Source of the DNA: Rhodospirillaceae bacterium
GTDB taxonomy: Bacteria; Pseudomonadota; Alphaproteobacteria; Thalassobaculales; Thalassobaculaceae
Length of the DNA: 64,000 nt
Assembly (NCBI GenBank): GCA_018401495.1
Contig: JAGYJX010000011.1
Span: forward strand, 1-64,000
Reading direction: 5' to 3'
The number at the start of each line of letters is the position of its first letter. The stretch's first letter is position 1. A program made the position numbers and the translations under genes. This document shows positions 48,329-57,593 of this stretch, piece after piece. Below the pieces are notes generated by a model. The model was given only the letters and a program-made list of their open reading frames with translations, made no database searches and had not been told where the DNA came from.

Positions 48329-49588
48329 CTACCCATCGGCGGCGGACTCCGTGAAGCTTGGACGACCAATGGCGGCGCCTGCCGGCAGGACCCCGCAGAT
48401 CCCGGCGAGCGTCCGGCATGCAGTCGGCCAGTCGAAGTCTTGCCTTGCCTCGGTCGGCGGCACCGGCAGTTCCGCGAGGGCTCGTCGCAGCGCCGCGACG
48501 GCCCCGTCTACATCGCGATAGAAGTGAGCGTTGGGGTACTTCAGGAACGGGTCGTTTCCGGGGCATGCCGGAAGCACGACATGGCGCCCCGCAACCAGCG
48601 CCTCAGCGGTCGTGGTGCAGATCGTCTCGCTCTGCGACGGGTTCAGAAAGACCCGGTAGTCGGACAGCATTGTCCAGGGGCTGTCGCTTGCGCCGTGAAA
48701 CCGGAGCGGAGCGCCGCGCTCTCGCGCCGTCGTTCGAACCGCTTCGGAGTCCGGGCCGTCGCCGAAGACATCGACCTGCTGGCCTGTCCGGCAGGCGATG
48801 TCGATCAGGGTATCCAGGCCCTTTTCCCAGATTGTCTTGCCGATGAAGTAGACGCCGCTGATCGTGGGCGTCACCGGTGGCACGTCTGCATATGCTGGCA
48901 GCACACCGGTGATACGGGCGTCGCGCACGCGGATCCCGGTCATCGGGACGACCGCCGACAGCGGCACTGCCACGTCGGTGCGGGTCCGGATCAGATAGCG
49001 ATGGTAGCGAGCGACCAGCGTCGCCAGGAGCGACGCTCCGGGAAACTTCGCGTGTCCGACGTAATACTCGTAGTTGGTCATGACCAAGCCGACCACGCGA
49101 TCCGCCGCGATCCGCCGACGCGACCGGGTCAGGGGGTACCAGCACAGATGTTCGGGTTCTTCGAGCATGTATGCGCTGGCTGCCGGGGTCGCGCCGAAAA
49201 CGTCCTCCAGCGGCACCACGCCGCGTATCACAGGAGCGAACCAACTCGAATAGCAGAAGAACTCAGGCCTGCCAGGACACCCGATGCGCAGCGCTTCCGC
49301 GGCAATCCACGCATACTGTTCGTCAGGCGTCGTGAACCGGACGGATCCCCATGCGCGTTCCTGTGACGCCGGCCGCAACCACGGAATCACGTAGGCGACC
49401 CGCAGTCCCAGGTCCGCGAGCCCACAGGCGTGCCACAGCGAGAAGAATGACGGGCCGGTCCGCCAAGGCAGGGCCGCGCTCGTAACCACGGCCACGTCGA
49501 ACGGCCGGCGATGTCCCTTCCCGGCAGCCGTTGGGGACCACGACTTGAACACCTCAAACACGGCCCGAGCGACCGCCGGTGCTGCCAT
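48329..49588 (-). CDS. DGD1-type digalactosyldiacylglycerol synthase-like glycosyltransferase (GT4)
   Basis: 419 residues, intact. The pattern follows the C-terminal enzyme domain of plant DGD1 and rhizobial DgdA: FDVAVVTSAALPWRTGPSFF, VAYVIPWL, AYMLEEPEHLCWYPLTRSRR, VGLVMTNYEYYV, VYFIGKTIWEKGLDTLIDI, VDVFGDGPDSEAV, and the diagnostic FLNPSQSETICTTTAEALVA. Family members add a second hexose to monohexosyl-diacylglycerol. Start ATG 49588 lacks a good ribosome site. Leads a four-gene unit (GT4, SDR, FAD oxidoreductase, desaturase) with gaps or overlaps of a few bases except 53 bases after this gene. Confidence 0.85.
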   Translation of the reverse strand: MAAPAVARAVFEVFKSWSPTAAGKGHRRPFDVAVVTSAALPWRTGPSFFSLWHACGLADLGLRVAYVIPWLRPASQERAWGSVRFTTPDEQYAWIAAEALRIGCPGRPEFFCYSSWFAPVIRGVVPLEDVFGATPAASAYMLEEPEHLCWYPLTRSRRRIAADRVVGLVMTNYEYYVGHAKFPGASLLATLVARYHRYLIRTRTDVAVPLSAVVPMTGIRVRDARITGVLPAYADVPPVTPTISGVYFIGKTIWEKGLDTLIDIACRTGQQVDVFGDGPDSEAVRTTARERGAPLRFHGASDSPWTMLSDYRVFLNPSQSETICTTTAEALVAGRHVVLPACPGNDPFLKYPNAHFYRDVDGAVAALRRALAELPVPPTEARQDFDWPTACRTLAGICGVLPAGAAIGRPSFTESAADG

Positions 49589-49967
49589 CCGCTGTGCGGA
49601 ACGCCGAAACGCTGCGTTCGACGCCGACAGTGCCGGTCCTCATGTCCTGCCCCCAAACATCATTTTCGTGGTCGCCGCCCCGCCCACCAGCCCGGACCCC
49701 CAGGATTCTATCCGTTCCGGCACTGTATTCTACGCGCCTGTCAGGGCATGACGTGCTCCCGGTCGTTCCTTCATGAGCAATAAGAGCCTCGGATGGCTGA
49801 TACCTCTTCCGCCGCCGTAATGGTAGCGGACGGGCGTCGGAGTGGGCAGCATCGCCTTCTCGGGTCCACCCAGCACACTTGTAAGCTCGGCGCTGCGAGT
49901 CACCCGGCCCCATCATCAACGCACCGAACACTGGGCGCACGGCCCCAAGCCGGGCGGCCAACGTCCT
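49589..49967. promoter_or_regulatory. Upstream region of the DGD-like operon
   Basis: About 380 bases between the GT4 start and the HsdR remnant. The part from 49660 to 49800 is A/T-richer (CAAACATCATTTTCGTGG, GTATTCTACGCGCC, AGCAATAAGAGCC), as expected for a promoter region. Short open frames have no protein-like character. No operator, riboswitch or RNA gene could be recognised. Confidence 0.4.
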
Positions 49968-50828
<861 letters not shown>

Positions 50829-50867
50829 GGCGTCAGGCCTCCATTGCCTTGTGGCACCCACCACCGT

Positions 50868-51023
50868 CGTCATCCCGGCGCGCGGAGCGCGAACCGGGAC
50901 CCACCCCCTGCTCCACCGCGCCGGTTTGTGTCTCACCGGGTGACGACAAACTTCGTTGTGGCTCATAAATCGCGTTTCGTGAGCCACAACGGAGTTTGTC
51001 GTCAATGCGTGAGCCTCAAAGTG
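50868..51023. repeat. Composite palindromic intergenic repeat, copy 2
   Basis: Same order and orientation as copy 1: a GTCATCCCGG...GCGCGGAGCGCG...CCGGGACCCACCCC unit, then a 28-base imperfect palindrome (GACGACAAACTTCGTTGTGG left arm from 50943, right arm ending GTTTGTCGTC at 51002) and the tail AATGCGTGAGCCTCAAAGTG. The two copies stop matching exactly where the IS21 element begins (51024), which fixes that end. Confidence 0.75.
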
Positions 51024-51875
51024 TGGATCGGCATGGAAAAAGGACCCCGTTGAGGGGGTGATCGGCGTCCAATCGGGACCCCTTTGACGAGTGGTTCCAC
51101 AGTGCCTCCGGATTGGCTGGAGGCGGATTGGGGATGCTGGTCGTGGAGACGATTTCGAAGGTTCGCCGGGCGCATTTGGTCCAGGGCAAGCCGATCAAGG
51201 CGATCAGCCGCGAGCTGAAGCTGTCTCGGAAGGTGATCCGGAAGATCCTGCGGTCCGGGGCGACGTCGTTCGAGTACGAGCGGACGGTCCAGCCGCTGCC
51301 GAAGATCGGCGCGGTGAAGGATGCGCTGGACGAGCTGCTGGCGGCGAACGAGGCGAGGCCGTCTCGCGAGCGGCTGACGCTGATGCGGATCTTCGAGGCG
51401 CTTCGCAGCCAGGGCTACGCTGGCGGCTACGATGCCGTCCGGCGCTATGCCCGCAGTTGGCGGGCGGCCCGCTCGACGTCGGTGGCAGCGGCCTACGTGC
51501 CGCTGAGCTTCGCGCCCGGCGAGGCGTACCAGTTCGACTGGAGCCACGAGGTGGTGGTGCTCGGCGGGACGACCGTGAAGGTCAAGGTGGCGCATGTCCG
51601 GCTGTGCCACAGCCGGATGCCGTTCGTGCGGGCCTATCCGCGGGAGAGCCAGGAGATGGTGTTCGACGCCCACGACCGGGCGTTCGCGTTCTTCAAGGGC
51701 ACCTGCACACGCGGCATCTACGACAACATGAAGACGGCGGTGGAGACGGTGTTCGTCGGCAAGGAGCGGGCCTACAACCGCCGCTTCCTGCAGATGTGCG
51801 GGTGCGGTGGCCGGGGTCGTTCGGACAGAAATCGGCGTCGGATAAGTGGATCGCCTGCCGGTTCCGTCGTGCGTT

Positions 51876-51936
51876 GCCGTTTGCGGGCCTCGCGCAGGGA
51901 GGGCGTAGCCCGACCGGAGCGAGGCCCGCAAACGGC
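51876..51936 (-). terminator. Perfect 18-bp hairpin 3' of IS3 orfB
   Basis: Arms 51876-51893 and 51919-51936 are perfect complements (GCCGTTTGCGGGCCTCGC); the loop is 25 bases and contains, on the transposase strand, GGCTACGCCC. It lies nine bases after the orfB stop. Same design as the hairpins at 57343 and 57521. Confidence 0.7.
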
Positions 51937-51944
51937 GGTCGTCC

Positions 51945-52772
51945 TCACGCCGCCGCCAACTGCGGCAGCCCGTCGAAGTAGGCCCGGTCCGGGGTCCGCC
52001 CGTCCAGGCTCGAGTGTGGTCGCCGGCCGTTGTAAAAGCTCATGTAGCGGCCTATCAAGGCGCGTGCCTCGGCGACCCCGTCATAGGCCCGCAGGTACAC
52101 CTCCTCGTATTTGACCGAGCGCCACAGCCGCTCGACGAACACGTTGTCGCGCCAGGCGCCGCGGCCGTCCATGCTGATCGCGATGCCGTTGGCCAGCAGC
52201 AGCCCGGTGAACGCCGCACTGGTGAACTGGCTGCCCTGGTCGGTGTTGAAGATCGCTGGCCGGCCGTAGCGCGCCAGCGCTTCCTCGACCGCCTCCAGGC
52301 AGAAGGCGGTGTCCATGATGATCGACAGCCGCCACGACAGCACCCGCCGGCTGAACCAGTCGACCACCGCCGCCAGGTACACGAAGCCACGCGCCATCGG
52401 AATGTAGGTGATGTCCATCGCCCACACCTAGTTCGGCCGATCCACCGCCACCCCGCGCAGCAGGTACGGGTAGATCCGGTGCCCCGGCGCCGGCCTCGAG
52501 GTGTTCGGCCGGCGGTACAGCGCGGTGATCCCCATCCGCCGCATCAGCCTCACCACCCGGCCGCGGCCGATCGCCACGCCATCCGCCCGCAGCAGGTCGC
52601 GCAGCATCCGGCTGCCCGCGAACGGTGCCTCAAGGTGCAGCTCGTCCAGCCGCCGCATCACCGCCAGCTCGGCCGCCGGCACCGGCCGCGGCCGGTAGTA
52701 CAGCCCGCTCCGGCTCAACTGCAGCAACTCCGCCTGCCGCTTCACCGGCAGCTCGTGCTCACGGTCGATCAT
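51945..52772 (-). pseudogene. IS3-family transposase orfB with in-frame TAG
   Basis: Starts MIDREHELPVKRQAELLQLS at 52772, overlapping the orfA stop (ATGA). HTH region LGRSGLYYRPRP-like, then FAGSRMLRDLLRADGVAIGR. At 52428-52430 the expected Gln of RPNQVWAMDITYIP is a TAG. The catalytic domain continues in the same frame: WAMDITYIPMARGFVYLAAV (Asp 1), TDQGSQFTSAAFTGLL (Asp 2), RLWRSVKYEEVYLRAYDGV (Glu) and YNGRRPHSSLDGRTP. One C-to-T change on the coding strand explains the stop. Confidence 0.85.
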
Positions 52773-53074
52773 CGCTTTGCGCTCGTCATGCCGGCCTTGC
52801 CGAGCGCACCGGATAAAAAATCGTTCTCCAGCGTCAGCTGGCCGATCTTGGCGTGCAGCTCCTTCACGTCCACCGCCGCCGGAGCCGCGCCCGCGCCGCC
52901 CCCGAACACCTCGGCAGCGCCGTCGAGCAGCTGTGCCCGCCAAGTCGTGATCTGGTTCGGATGAACGTCAAACTGCTGCGCCAGCTCCGCCAGCGTCTTC
53001 TCGCCACGCAGCGCCGCCAAGGCCACCTTCGCCTTGAACGCCCCACTGTGGTTCCGTCGGGCACGTCTCGTCAT
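52769..53074 (-). CDS. IS3-family orfA (HTH protein)
   Basis: About 101 residues: MTRRARRNHSGAFKAKVALA, ALRGEKTLAELAQQFDVHPN, QITTWRAQLLDGAAEVFGGG and a leucine-zipper-like tail VKELHAKIGQLTLENDFLSG. Typical IS3 OrfA that binds the element ends; normally fused to OrfB by -1 frameshifting. Start ATG 53074. Confidence 0.88.
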   Translation of the reverse strand: MTRRARRNHSGAFKAKVALAALRGEKTLAELAQQFDVHPNQITTWRAQLLDGAAEVFGGGAGAAPAAVDVKELHAKIGQLTLENDFLSGALGKAGMTSAKR

Positions 53075-54348
53075 CGCAATCCTCCTGAGCCGCGGCATCC
53101 TCGCCGCCTTCAGGCAGGAAATCCACTTATCGCCCTGTCCGAAATTCCCCGGCCGGCTCTGGGCACTATCTGGTCGAGCCGGTGGCCTGCACCCCGGCGG
53201 CGGGCTGGGAGAAGGGCCAGGTCGAGAACCAGGTCGGCGTGGTGCGCGAGCGCTTCTTCGCACCGCGGCTGCGGGTGAAGAGCTATGACGAGTTGAACGC
53301 CTGGCTGCTGGACCAGTGCATCGCCTACGCCAAGGCGCATCGTCATCCGGAGTTCCGCGACCGCACGGTCTGGGAGAGCTTCGAGGCAGAGCGACCGAGC
53401 CTGGTGCCCTACGTCGGACGCTTCGACGGCTTCCACGCGGTGCCGGCCTCGGTGTCGAAGACCTGTCTGGTTCGCTTCGACAACAACAAGTACTCGGTCA
53501 CCGCCAGCGCCGTCGGCCGCCCGGTCGAGATCAGGGCTTATGCCGAGCGCATCGAGCTGCGCCAGGACGGCCGCGTGGTCGGCGAGCATCGCCGCAGCTT
53601 CGGGCGGGATCAGACGGTCTACGATCCCTGGCACTACGTGCCGGTGCTGGCCCGCAAGCCCGGCGCGCTACGCAACGGCGCGCCGTTCAAGGACTGGGTG
53701 CTGCCGGCGAGCCTGGAGCGGGTGCGCCGCAAGCTGACCGGCTCGAACGACGGCGACCGGCAGATGGTCGGCATTCTGGTGGCGGTGCTCGGCGACGGCC
53801 TGGCCGCGGTGGAGGCTGCCTGCGCCGAGGCGCTGGGCGAAGGCGTCCACTCCGCCGACGTGATCCTCAACATCCTGGCCCGCCGGCGCGAGCCGGTCCG
53901 GGCAGTCACCGTCATGACGCCGCAGGCGCTGCGGCTGACGCTCGCGCCGGCCGCCGACTGCGCCCGCTACGACAGCCTGAGGAGTGCGGGGTGATGGACC
54001 GTAGCGGGATCCTGGCCGCCATGGCCGAGTTGAAGCTGTACGGCATGAAGGCGGCCTACGACGAGGTCATCGCCGCGGCGGTGAAGCGCCAGCACGAGCC
54101 GCAGCGCGTCGTCGGCGACCTTCTGTCGGCCGAGATCTCCGAGAAGCAGGCGCGGTCGATCAAGTACCGCATCACCCTCGCCAAGCTGCCGCTGGCCAAG
54201 GATATCGACGACTTCGCCTTCGACGGCACGCCGGTCAACGAGGCCCTGGTCCGCGACCTTGCCGGCGGCGACTTCCTCGCCCACCAGCGCAACGTCGTCC
54301 TGGTCGGCGGCACCGGTCACGCTTCATAATGCCCATCTCGCTATCATC

Positions 54349-56418
54349 TTATATTGCCAAGATGTTTTGGCGTGGATCGACAGACGCCGGACGCCGCTGA
54401 CGGCGTGCGTCGGCGGTTCGCCTCACGGTCTCCTGGTCGAGATCCGCGGCTCGGATCACCCAGGGAGCGCCTTTGCAGTGCTGCGAGGCCGGCAGCACCC
54501 CGTCCTGGATCAGTCGCCGTACCGTCGCTTCGCTGACCTGGAGAACGGTCGCGGCCTCGTCCAGCGTCACCTCGCCGCGCTCGGTGCGCTCGCCTTCGCG
54601 ATAGGCGGGGATGCCACGATGGTTGCGCAGGCTGCATACCCTGGAGCGGGTCCATCCTTTGCCGCGGCCGGTTGCCTTGCCGGCCCGATTGAGGACCGAC
54701 GCAATGGCCATGTCCGGCAGTTGCCGTGCGAGTGCGGTGACCAGGGCGACCACATCGGCGTCGGTTCCCCAGCGGTGCTGACCCACGCGGTTCTTGCGCA
54801 CGCGCAGCGCCGTGTGGTTGCCGCCGGCCCACCGGATTACCAGGGCGAGGGCGTCGTCCTCCACCCGCACCACGATCTCCTCGATCAGGGTGCGGATGAT
54901 CCGCTTGCGCGTCGCCGGCGTCGCGCCGGGACTGTGCCAGGCGCTCTCGACGTCGGCGCCGAGTGCCAGCAGTCGGTCCCTCTGCGCTTCGGTGACCGCT
55001 GTGTGCGAACTCACCGCCACCGCATCGCGCTCGTCCTCCAGCGCCCGCACGGCGATCAGACGGTCGTTCCAGCGGCGTTCCAGCTCGCCGGCCACCAGGC
55101 GGTTGTCGGGATCGACAGCGTCGTATTGCCGCCGCGCCCGGGCAACTTCGTAGCGTGCCTGCTCGAGGGCCAGCTCGACCTGGCGACGCTTCTCCGCACT
55201 CTCGACGCGCTGTGCCTCCAGGGCGCCGATCGCCGCCTCGACGCCGAGCGGCTGGAGCCGCTCGACGACCTCGTTGCCCACCGCGCGATCGATCCGCATG
55301 CCGCCGAACGAGATGCAGCGGTCACCGCCGTGGTTGAGGTGACCGCCTTTGCAATGATAGCGCCCGGCGCTGCCGTTCTCGCCGCTGTAGGCGACATGCA
55401 GCTTTCGCCCGCAATGCCCACACCGCAGGAGACCGGCCAGCAGAGCTTCACCGCGGCGCACCGAGCCGCGGCCCAGGAAGCTCTTGCCGTTGGCGTTGTC
55501 GCTGATCAGACGCTGGTTCCTCTCGAACTCCGCCCAGCCAATGTACCCCTCGTGGTGGTCGCAGATCAAAACCTCCCAGTCGTCGCGATCCTTGCGGAAC
55601 CCGCGCACAACGCGCTTGCGGCCGGCCTCGATGGTCACCCGGCTGCCGGTGCGCCCGAACGCATAGGCGCCCGCATACACCGGGTTGGTCAGCATGTGGT
55701 GGAGGGTGTTGTAGACCGGCAGCTTCCAGACGACCCTGCGTCCCTCCGGGCCGTACTCGGTGGCCGGCAGCGGCAGCCGCTCCTGGCGCATCCACAGATG
55801 CACCTGCCGCACGCTCTGCAGTTCGGTGAACTTGGCGAATGCCAGGGCGATCGCCTCTTGCACCCGTCGATCCGGATCCTTCTCGATGCGGTCATGGGCA
55901 CTCTTCAGGTAGCCGATCGCCACCGTGAGGAACAGTTCGCCACGACGCGCCTTCTGCTTGAGAGCTTCCAGCGAGCGCTGGCGGAACAGCGACAGCTCCA
56001 TCTCGCTCATCGTTCCCTTCATGCCGAGCAGGAGCCGGTCGTTGGGGTGCCGCGGGTCGTACACACCGTCCTCGTCGACGATCAGCGTGCCGACCAGGCC
56101 GCAGAACTCCAGCAGCGTGTGCCAGTCGCGCCCGTTGCGAGCGAGCCGCGAGGCCTCGATCGACACCACGGCACCGACCCGGCCCTCGCAGATGGCGGCA
56201 AGCAGCCTCTCGAAGCCGGGGCGGGCCACACCGGAGCCGGAGCGGCCGAGATCGTCGTCGATCACCTCCACGGTGGCCCAGCCCAAGGCACGGGAGCGAT
56301 CCGCCAGGCCATACTGCCGACGCCGGCTCTCGTGGTTGTTCAGGACCTGATCGCTGGTCGACTGCCGCACGTAGACCACGGCGTCGCGCGCAAGATGCTC
56401 AGGCGTGATCTTGGTCAT
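54349..56418 (-). CDS. Large serine recombinase
   Basis: 689 residues, intact. N-terminal resolvase domain: DAVVYVRQSTSDQVLNNHES with the nucleophile Ser in YVRQST, DDDLGRSGSGVARPGFERLL, VVSIEASRLARNGRDWHTLL. The recombinase domain holds PVYNTLHHMLTNPVYAGAYA, and the zinc-ribbon LLRCGHCGRKLHVAYSGENG with a later CKGGHLNHGGDRC. A coiled coil (AEKRRQVELALEQARYEVAR) and a C-terminal HTH-like ATVLQVSEATVRRLIQDGVL (excisionase-like) follow. It drives integration and possibly excision of the element. Confidence 0.92.
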   Translation of the reverse strand: MTKITPEHLARDAVVYVRQSTSDQVLNNHESRRRQYGLADRSRALGWATVEVIDDDLGRSGSGVARPGFERLLAAICEGRVGAVVSIEASRLARNGRDWHTLLEFCGLVGTLIVDEDGVYDPRHPNDRLLLGMKGTMSEMELSLFRQRSLEALKQKARRGELFLTVAIGYLKSAHDRIEKDPDRRVQEAIALAFAKFTELQSVRQVHLWMRQERLPLPATEYGPEGRRVVWKLPVYNTLHHMLTNPVYAGAYAFGRTGSRVTIEAGRKRVVRGFRKDRDDWEVLICDHHEGYIGWAEFERNQRLISDNANGKSFLGRGSVRRGEALLAGLLRCGHCGRKLHVAYSGENGSAGRYHCKGGHLNHGGDRCISFGGMRIDRAVGNEVVERLQPLGVEAAIGALEAQRVESAEKRRQVELALEQARYEVARARRQYDAVDPDNRLVAGELERRWNDRLIAVRALEDERDAVAVSSHTAVTEAQRDRLLALGADVESAWHSPGATPATRKRIIRTLIEEIVVRVEDDALALVIRWAGGNHTALRVRKNRVGQHRWGTDADVVALVTALARQLPDMAIASVLNRAGKATGRGKGWTRSRVCSLRNHRGIPAYREGERTERGEVTLDEAATVLQVSEATVRRLIQDGVLPASQHCKGAPWVIRAADLDQETVRRTADARRQRRPASVDPRQNILAI

Positions 56419-56596
56419 CGCCGACCCCTCCGCTGCTCGGGGTCACCACCACGGCCTGCGGTGATGCAAGATCCGCCGCCTCCGCCAGCAGCATCTGCAG
56501 CAGAGCCGTCAAGTTCCTCTGCAGCTCGACTGGAAGTTCCGCGATCGGCAGCGCTTCGTCGAACAGGTCCTTCTGGAGTGTGCGTCCACCTCTCAT
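56399..56596 (-). CDS. Small 65-residue protein of the recombinase element
   Basis: [20 protein letters not shown] then LPVELQRNLTALLQMLLAEA and a flexible tail. Overlaps the recombinase start by 20 bases. This small acidic protein is a regular companion of this recombinase type; function unknown, perhaps an accessory factor. Confidence 0.65.
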   Translation of the reverse strand: MRGGRTLQKDLFDEALPIAELPVELQRNLTALLQMLLAEAADLASPQAVVVTPSSGGVGDDQDHA

Positions 56597-56885
56597 CTTG
56601 GTCTCCCTTGCGCCGGGATGATGTTCCCGGGCATGAGATCATGAGAGCGTCGACGAGCGCGCGAAGGTCGAATAACCTCTCGACCGACAATCGCGGATGC
56701 TGGACAAGCTGGTCGCTGGCACAGACCGACTCGGTCATCCAGGACGGCAGCAATGCCAGCGTCCGATCGGCCTGCCGGACGATGAAATACTCCGCTCCAC
56801 CGTGACGTCGCCGGCCAACCGCGACGACCATCTCGCCGCTGCGTGGGTGGAACGGATAGTGGATCCGGACCTCAAATGCCGGACA
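56590..56885 (-). CDS. DUF5372-like protein of the recombinase element
   Basis: Readable from about [20 protein letters not shown], through [20 protein letters not shown] to [20 protein letters not shown]. Matches the pattern of short DUF5372 proteins that precede such recombinases (HPFHP near the start, LPxxWT in the middle). No start codon is visible in frame before the element edge except ATG 56831, and the frame stays open to 56415 across the next gene, so both ends are uncertain. Confidence 0.55.
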
Positions 56886-57342
56886 CCCGGCACTATGACG
56901 CTGCTTCGACCGGCACCGGCAAGTCGCATCTGGCGATCGCCATCGCGCGCGCCTGCATCCGCGCCGGCGCCCGCGGCCGCTTCTACAACGTTGTCGACCT
57001 GGTGAACCGCCTCGAGGCCGAGGCCCGGGCCGGCCGGCAGGGCCGCATGGCCGACACCCTGTCGCGCGTCGACTTCATCGTCCTCGACGAGCTCGGCTAC
57101 CTGCCGTTCGCGCAGTCCGGCGGCCAGCTGCTGTTCCACCTGATCAGCAGGCTCTACGAACAGACCTCGATTCTGGTCACCACCAACCTCGCCTTCGGCG
57201 AATGGCCCTCGGTGTTCGGCGACGCCAAGATGACCACCGCACTGCTCGACAGGCTGACCCACCACTGCGAGATCGTCGAGACCGGCAACGACAGCTGGCG
57301 CTTCAAGAACCGCGCCTGAACCAACCTCCCACGGGAACGCCA

Positions 57343-57395
57343 GCATCGGCGCTGCCACCGCTCCGCCTACGGCTCCGCGGTGGCAGCGCCGATGC
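57343..57395 (+). terminator. Perfect 19-bp hairpin 3' of istB
   Basis: Arms GCATCGGCGCTGCCACCGC (57343-57361) and its exact complement (57377-57395) around a 15-base loop TCCGCCTACGGCTCC. It begins 24 bases after the istB stop and lies inside the IS21 right end. Confidence 0.7.
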
Positions 57396-57520
57396 GCCTC
57401 AGACCCAGCCGCAGAGGGGTCCCTTTTGCACGCCGATCCGGGGTCCCGTTCCGGCGCATGTAGCTGACGCGTCAAGTTGTCCGGTATCTGTAGCGCGTGA
57501 TCTGTCCGCTTCCGTTGAAG

Positions 57521-57577
57521 AGCCCAGTGGGCCAGCCGGAGGTCGCCGTAGGCGGCCGTAGGCTGGCCCACTGGGCT
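57521..57577 (-). terminator. Perfect 17-bp hairpin 3' of the ISNCY transposase
   Basis: Arms AGCCCAGTGGGCCAGCC (57521-57537) and its complement (57561-57577) around a 23-base loop that on the transposase strand contains CCGCCTACGGC. It lies 17 bases after the transposase stop, the same placement as the hairpins of the IS3 and IS21 elements here. Confidence 0.7.
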
Positions 57578-57593
57578 GGCGCGTCGAAGCGGT

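Larger units (their letters stand above)
51803..53160 (-). mobile_element. IS3-family element inserted in istA
   Basis: 1358 bp, reading opposite to istA. Flanked by GGG on both sides (51800-51802 and 53161-53163), consistent with a 3-bp target duplication. End repeats share GGCCGGGG, three mismatches, then TTCGGACAG (left around 51809; complement of the right around 53153). Contains orfA, orfB and a long hairpin. orfB has an in-frame stop, so this copy is probably not autonomous. Confidence 0.82.
51134..53994 (+). pseudogene. istA: IS21 transposase istA, interrupted by IS3
   Basis: 5' part 51134-51802: MLVVETISKVRRAHLVQGKP, SRELKLSRKVIRKIL (HTH), AYQFDWSHEVVVLGGTTVKV (first Asp) and GIYDNMKTAVETVFVGKERA (second Asp). 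3' part 53161-53994: HYLVEPVACTPAAGWEKGQV with the catalytic Glu (KGQVENQVG), FDNNKYSVTASAVGRPVEIR and DVILNILARRREPV. Joining 51802 to 53164 gives LQMCG-HYLVEP in frame, about 500 residues, so the gene was intact before the IS3 insertion. TGA 53992-53994 overlaps the istB ATG. Confidence 0.88.
54317..56908 (-). mobile_element. Serine-recombinase element integrated in the istB Walker A codons
   Basis: About 2.6 kb, flanked by the direct repeat ACCGG (54312-54316 and 56909-56913), which fits the short shared core left by serine recombinases. It carries a large serine recombinase, a 65-residue protein and a DUF5372-like protein, all reading leftward. The left end is A/T-rich (CTTCATAATGCCC, ATCATCTTATATTGCC). 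No cargo besides these genes, so it is a minimal integrating element. Confidence 0.8.
53994..57319 (+). pseudogene. istB: IS21 helper ATPase istB, interrupted by serine-recombinase element
   Basis: 5' part MDRSGILAAMAELKLYGMKA to NVVLVGGTG (53994-54316) and 3' part [20 protein letters not shown] to the TGA 57317-57319 ([20 protein letters not shown]alker [21 protein letters not shown] sensor). The break is in the Walker A sequence LVGGTGTGKS. Joining 54316 to 56914 restores the frame. ATG overlaps the istA stop and AGGAG precedes it. Confidence 0.88.
51024..57464 (+). mobile_element. IS21-family element A carrying two nested insertions
   Basis: Original element of about 2.5 kb, now 6.4 kb. 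Left end GGATCGGCATGGAAAAAGG near 51025 and, on the complement, right inner repeat GGATCGGCGTGCAAAAGGG (57416-57439) form inverted repeats with further inner and outer GGGACCCC copies, as usual for IS21. istA is interrupted by an IS3 element and istB by a serine-recombinase element; removing both restores open frames. No clear target duplication, and the right end abuts the ISNCY element, so the outer boundaries are uncertain by a few bases. Confidence 0.8.

Noticed and set aside
54259..56805. 848-codon open frame on the plus strand across the recombinase
   Set aside because: Antisense shadow of the serine recombinase gene; low-complexity composition and no motif.
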